The notes under the pieces: model-generated
Database searches by the model: none
What the model was told of the DNA's origin: nothing
Seen by the model: only the letters and a program-made list of their open reading frames with translations
Translations under genes and position numbers: made by a program
Assembly: GCA_012295275.1 (NCBI GenBank)
Contig: CM022667.1
Span: forward strand, 10,076,538-10,087,537
DNA length: 11,000 nt
Reading direction: 5' to 3'
Source of the DNA: Chrysomallon squamiferum
Taxonomy: Eukaryota; Mollusca; Gastropoda; Neomphalida; Peltospiridae
In this document: piece by piece, positions 8,135 through 11,000 of the stretch
How positions within the stretch are numbered: the stretch's first letter is position 1
Layout: each line of letters opens with the position of its first letter

Positions 8135-9027
8135 GTGAGTATATTTTGATATTTAACTGATACTGCAGAATGGTTCATTCTAGTCCAAAGGAAAAAGAAA
8201 ATAAACAAACCAGAATATAACAAATGACACACGAGCTTTAAAGCTGCATTATCAAGACTATCTGTAATAGTTAAACATTTACAACAGATCGCCCAGCTGT
8301 TTAGTTTGAATTCATCTCACAACCAGTTTTGGTCATATGCATCACACACACACACACAACACACAGCTTTTTTGTTTTTTTACACTGTCTGTAGGTCCAT
8401 TTCTTGTTCCAATCAGTGAACCATGATTGGTATATACTAACCTGTCCTTGGCATGGTAACTGCTAATCAAAAGCAGTAGCCCATGAAGTAGCAGCAGCGG
8501 GTTTCCTCTCTTCATATAGTGTGGTTCCGACACCACATAACCGTAAATAAAATGTGTTGTGTTGAGTGTGTCATGAAATAAAACATTTTTTTTTTTCTCT
8601 GTTCAATGAATGTCTGTGGACATGTATATTATTCATATTTATGTAATTCGTATGTAGCTAAATATCAATGGTGTGTATTATTAATATTTGAAAACATGTT
8701 CATGTTTAAAAACGACTTTCTTTTTGTACTTCCAGGCTATGTGGCCACTGCTCACACATTACTGAGCTCTTGAAAACCTTACACAGGATTCGTACATCTT
8801 CGGCTGTCAAAATTTCCATAACTTTTCCAAAACTTTCCATAGCCCACAAATCCAAATTTCCAAAATCATTTTCAAGCAAACTCGATCACAAGAAAATGAG
8901 GTTTTTTTTTTTGCAGTTTTTAGACATGTTTGTCAGAGTTAAATCTTTTTTCTTGACGAAGCTGCATGGTATACATGTAGGATTACTAGTAATAAACAAA
9001 TTAATGTCATTTAATTTGGCATTTTAA
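7878..9027 (+). CDS. SWIM zinc-finger protein fragment, two-exon model (7878-8134 joined to 8736-9027)
   Basis: Exon 1 (frame open from at least 7803; best ATG at 7878, context aaaATGG) ends at GG|GTGAGT. Exon 2 begins after TACTTCCAG at 8736. The join is in phase and yields CSCKSGLCGHCSHITELLKT. From the Met at 7878, C81, C83, C91 and H93 form CxCx7CxH, the SWIM zinc-finger signature. Upstream NYFTQGCIHDV and EADCSC resemble the SWIM region of invertebrate proteins that often continue into a YqaJ-type nuclease domain (family recall, unsearched). The model is 182 aa with its stop at 9025-9027. Residues after about 104 are Lys/Ser/Phe-rich and unlike the family, so exon 2 may end earlier at an unidentified donor, or the copy may be decaying. 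Further 5' exons are possible. SWIM fingers bind DNA or protein; no specific role is inferred. Confidence 0.65.
8343..8365 (+). repeat. (CA)n microsatellite
   Basis: Eight perfect CA units, then an interrupted ACACACA. It abuts the 5' side of the SINE copy. Confidence 0.9.
8384..8596 (+). mobile_element. 5'-truncated SINE of a type abundant in molluscs
   Basis: Ordered matches to a repeat I recall from many gastropod and bivalve genomes: a GGTCCAT/TTTCTTGTTCCA segment, then CCATGATTGGTATAT, then CAGTAGCCCATGAAGTAGCA, then GCAGCGGGTTTCCTCTCT, then ACCGTAAATAAAATGTGTTG, then AAATAAAACATT and a T run. The usual tRNA-derived head with the polymerase III boxes is missing, so the copy is 5'-truncated. 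Many substitutions relative to the remembered consensus suggest an old insertion. No target-site duplication is evident. Family identity is from memory, not from a search. Confidence 0.82.
8736..9027 (+). CDS. SWIM-type gene, downstream exon (3' limit uncertain)
   Basis: Begins at 8736 after a good acceptor and completes the zinc finger with LCGHCSHITELLKTL. The frame stays open to TAA at 9025-9027, but the sequence from about 8800 repeats a TTTCCAAAA-like word and contains a T run (8901-8912). That makes coding function of the distal part doubtful. No nearby polyadenylation signal is seen downstream. Confidence 0.5.
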
Positions 9028-9538
9028 AATGCAGTTTTAATCTTGGAGTGGACACGATTATCATGATTTGTAAGGCAGATTGCCAGAAAAATGAATACAA
9101 AAGTATTGCGTCACAAAAGAAGTTATCGTGTTTCTTTCTCCTTATTCCATTAATAATAAGAATTTCAAGTGTATTGATACTCATCAACAATGGTATTTTC
9201 CAATGTATCGACATTGAAATTCCTATCAAAACTGCTAACTTACTCTCGCACAATTAAACTGAGCAATGCCCAAAAGTTACTGTTACGCTGCTGGTTATTC
9301 CTATTTCCCCCACTGGGGCTATAGAACAGATATATTAGGCTTTTCGGGAAAGACACCTACCATACTGATAAACTGCAAAAACGCCACACTGATTTAGTAG
9401 TATAGATTTTCGTATTTCACGGTCAGAGTGAAATTAACCAACTATTGTGATCGTTATATGCAATTAAAATAGATGCATAACGCAGTGTGTGAACTGCCCG
9501 CTATAGAGAAGCGGCTGTTAAATAAAGATATCCAAGTA

Positions 9539-9558
9539 ACAGGTTCAGCCGAACCTGT
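9539..9558. repeat. Perfect 8-bp inverted repeat with 4-base loop
   Basis: ACAGGTTC, loop AGCC, GAACCTGT. The AGGTTC/GAACCT arms resemble nuclear-receptor half-sites in inverted arrangement, but no nearby gene supports a regulatory role. It is not followed by a T run, so it does not look like a polymerase III terminator. Confidence 0.6.
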
Positions 9559-9813
9559 CAGTCTTGTTCACACGAACATTACTTATATAGTGCTGAACAT
9601 AGTACAAGAGTATTTATTTTCAATGTAATATTGTTTTTATTATCCAGTTTTCAGAGTTGGTGCTAATAATGTAATACTTTAGAAGATGCTACAATGGGAT
9701 TGAACCTGTGCCGAGGAAGAGACATTATATTTGACCTAAGGGTATCGCTCCAAAACGACAAAAGAAGAAAAATCACAAAAACGCCAATGTAAATTGTGAC
9801 ATTTGTGGTTATC

Positions 9814-9900
9814 ATGTTGCGACATTTTTGGTCGATTTTGACAATTGTGGGCACTACTCTGATACTTTTAAAATGCACTAGCGCAGATAGCCCGGGTTAA
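9814..9900 (+). repeat. Duplicated unit, copy 1
   Basis: Begins ATGTTGCGACATTTTTGGTC and ends with a 34-base core (9867-9900) found identically in copy 2. The core contains GCACTAGCGCAGATAGCCCG. Compared with copy 2 it has an extra segment around 9850-9865. Confidence 0.85.
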
Positions 9901-9925
9901 ACTTGGCCCGGTTAAAATAGGGTTA

Positions 9926-9998
9926 ATGTTGCGACATTTTTTCGATTTTGCAACAATTGGGATCTTTAAAATGCACTAGCGCAGATAGCCCGGGTTAA
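9926..9998 (+). repeat. Duplicated unit, copy 2
   Basis: Begins ATGTTGCGACATTTTTTCGA and ends with the same 34-base core (9965-9998). It lies 112 bases downstream of copy 1. The spacer between copies contains CCCGGTTAAA and AGGGTTAA, variants of the CCCGGGTTAA that ends each unit. Confidence 0.85.
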
Positions 9999-10011
9999 TA
10001 TTTCGGGATCA

Positions 10012-10098
10012 GGCTAAAACTGAACCATCACCAAAACGGAATCATCTTCTTGATTAGGCTATAACGGCACCTTTTTATACTGGCTAAAACGGGGGGGG
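10012..10098 (+). repeat. Degenerate GGCTAAAAC repeats and G8 run
   Basis: GGCTAAAAC (10012-10020), GGCTATAAC (10057-10065) and GGCTAAAAC (10082-10090), the last followed by eight G. Spacing is uneven (45 and 25 bases), so it is only a loose repeat. Confidence 0.45.
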
Positions 10099-10175
10099 CG
10101 TTGGGTTGGGTTAAAATATTGGTGAAACAAACCAGGTTTTCATACATTTTATTTACGACAAGGACATAATTTTCC

Positions 10176-10421
10176 ATGGCTCAAAACGTGATTTTCCTGA
10201 ACTTTCCAAAACGCGTACGAACCCTGTTTACAAGGATTCAAGCGGCACTGTTTAACATGAGTTCCAGATTAGCAGCGATGTACGAGCATTCCAAGACAGT
10301 GGGGCCATCCAGGAGGGATGAATATAAATCCAATACCAATGAGCCATGTAGTGGTGGAAAGACCCACAACAACAGTCAGAAAAAGAAAGCCTGCATCGTG
10401 TCAGTTAGACACAGAGAAGCA
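10176..10421 (+). CDS. Possible coding exon, unrecognised
   Basis: An open frame from ATG at 10176 runs through a more GC-balanced stretch to a GCA|GTAAGA donor-like site (GT at 10422-10423), 82 codons in all. The frame itself stops at 10460. The peptide is basic and Ser/Asn/Lys-rich, with MSSRLAAMYEHSKTVGPSRR in the middle and KKKACIVSVRHREA at the end. No domain is recognised. A true exon might begin later, at an acceptor such as TTTACAAG (about 10233) or at the Met at 10257. It could be a first exon of a gene to the right or a chance frame. Confidence 0.3.
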
Positions 10422-10460
10422 GTAAGACTGATAATGTTAATTTGTTTTTTAATACTATAA

Positions 10461-11000
10461 GCAGTATACCTATTGCAGTTATATCTACTGATTTTAAAAT
10501 TGGTCATCACTGTGCCTACGAATAATGCCTTCTAACAAAGGAAGTATTAACACTTTCCGAAGAACTGAACTAAACAATAATCAACAGTTCCGCTTATGGC
10601 AGAGACGGAAATAAAGCAATACGGGTAAGTAGAAATAGCACGCTTTTATTGGTTGAAGTTCTGAAAATGGAAAGACTTTGGGCGGCAAAAATAAAAACGA
10701 AAGGAATATTTTTATATGTCATGGTTAATTTAGATATTTGCACGTTTTTATTGCATTTAAATATCCAATATACAGTAATAAATTAGAATATGCAATCAAG
10801 ATAAATATCTGAATTGTGTATCTTACTGTCATTGTCCCTGATAAAGACAAATAGTGCCCACAACATGTACTGACAAGTTTTAAATTATTTAATCTTTATT
10901 TTTGTTCGGTCTTTGTCATCGGGATATTTTGCGAATAGCTCTGAAGGGACTATTTGATATACCAGTAAGTAATAATAATAAAATGAAAATGTATTTAAAC
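10461..11000. other. Right-edge AT-rich region
   Basis: Apart from the tentative mini exon at 10596-10624, it is AT-rich with no recognisable coding, RNA or mobile element signal. Confidence 0.7.
10596..10624 (+). CDS. Possible mini first exon, very tentative
   Basis: ATG begins MAETEIKQY and runs nine codons plus GG to a consensus donor CGG|GTAAGT (10625-10630). The start context has G at +4 but a pyrimidine at -3. No continuing exon lies within the window, so only the donor and short frame support it. Confidence 0.15.

Larger units (their letters stand above)
8135..8735 (+). other. Intron within the SWIM-type gene
   Basis: A 601-bp GT-AG intron interrupting the zinc finger between CSC and CSH. 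It contains the CA microsatellite and the molluscan-type SINE on the same strand as the gene. Confidence 0.7.
9028..10175. other. Non-coding stretch downstream of the SWIM-type segment
   Basis: Contains the 9539-9558 hairpin, the duplicated unit at 9814-9998, the degenerate GGCTAAAAC copies and a G8 run at 10091-10098. Short open frames on both strands (9048-9257, 9011-9253, 9663-9878) show no motifs. A 43-codon frame from 9266 looks only superficially like a THAP start. No gene is called. Confidence 0.7.

Noticed and set aside
7866-8232. Minus-strand frames opposite the SWIM-type exon
   Set aside because: They are antisense shadows. The plus strand carries the zinc-finger signature and consensus splice sites.
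8342-8536. 64-codon minus-strand frame
   Set aside because: It is antisense to the SINE and the CA repeat, so it is not a gene.
9266-9397. 43-codon frame starting MPKSYCYAAGY, reminiscent of a THAP domain start
   Set aside because: THAP domains start M-P-x-x-C and often accompany SWIM proteins, but the second Cys at C2CH spacing, the Trp and the later C/H pair are absent, and the frame stops early.
9696-9706. GGGATTGAACC, which matches a polymerase III B box on the minus strand (GGTTCAATCCC)
   Set aside because: No A box lies at a fitting distance and no cloverleaf can be folded around it, so neither a tRNA gene nor a complete SINE head is supported.
9663-9878. 71-codon minus-strand frame with a hydrophobic stretch resembling a membrane segment
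   Set aside because: It overlaps the duplicated repeat region and has no homology I recognise. A hydrophobic run is expected by chance in AT-rich DNA.
1-11000. CRISPR array, phage, plasmid or bacterial operon
   Set aside because: There are no regularly spaced identical repeats with unique spacers, no prokaryotic gene packing, and the main gene is split by spliceosomal introns.

Overview
The window is nuclear DNA from an animal, most likely a mollusc. It is AT-rich, its genes are split by GT-AG introns, homopolymer and microsatellite runs are common, and there are no prokaryotic operons or ribosome binding sites. The molluscan call rests on a recalled match: a retroposed element at about 8384-8596 looks like an abundant molluscan SINE, although no database was searched. 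The protein-coding content alone only says metazoan.

Left 60% (1-6851, minus strand). This is one nearly complete Hsp40 co-chaperone gene of the DNAJA2 type (type I J-protein). Ten coding exons join in phase to give 399 codons: J domain with HPD, Gly/Phe region, four CxxCxGx(G/K) zinc-binding motifs, the substrate-binding beta domains and an acidic C-terminal tail. The window edge cuts off only the last residues, including the expected CaaX prenylation motif. The introns hold a diverged roughly 100-bp tandem array (about 890-1870), a 23-A run and an interrupted 40-bp A tract, and otherwise plain AT-rich sequence.

Promoter side (6852-7317). Just upstream of the DNAJA2 ATG are a palindromic CRE (TGACGTCA) and a perfect three-unit heat-shock element (GAAnnTTCnnGAA). 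Together they suggest stress and cAMP/CREB-type control of this chaperone gene. A short imperfect palindrome lies further upstream.

7318-7649. A short non-autonomous hAT-type DNA transposon has matching terminal inverted repeats and near-identical 8-bp target-site duplications. It carries a perfect (GA)31 microsatellite.

7878-9027, plus strand. A two-exon coding segment becomes a SWIM zinc finger (CxCx7CxH) only when a 601-bp intron is removed. It resembles the SWIM region of invertebrate proteins that often also carry a YqaJ-type nuclease domain. The intron contains the SINE. The sequence after the finger is low in complexity, so the gene may be partial, incompletely modelled or decayed.

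9028-11000. Mostly non-coding: an 8-bp hairpin, a diverged duplicated unit with a 34-bp identical core, a G run, one unrecognised exon-like open frame (10176-10421) and a very tentative mini first exon (10596-10624).

Overall this is an ordinary chaperone locus with a neighbouring TE-rich accessory region. I see no evidence of a novel multi-gene system.
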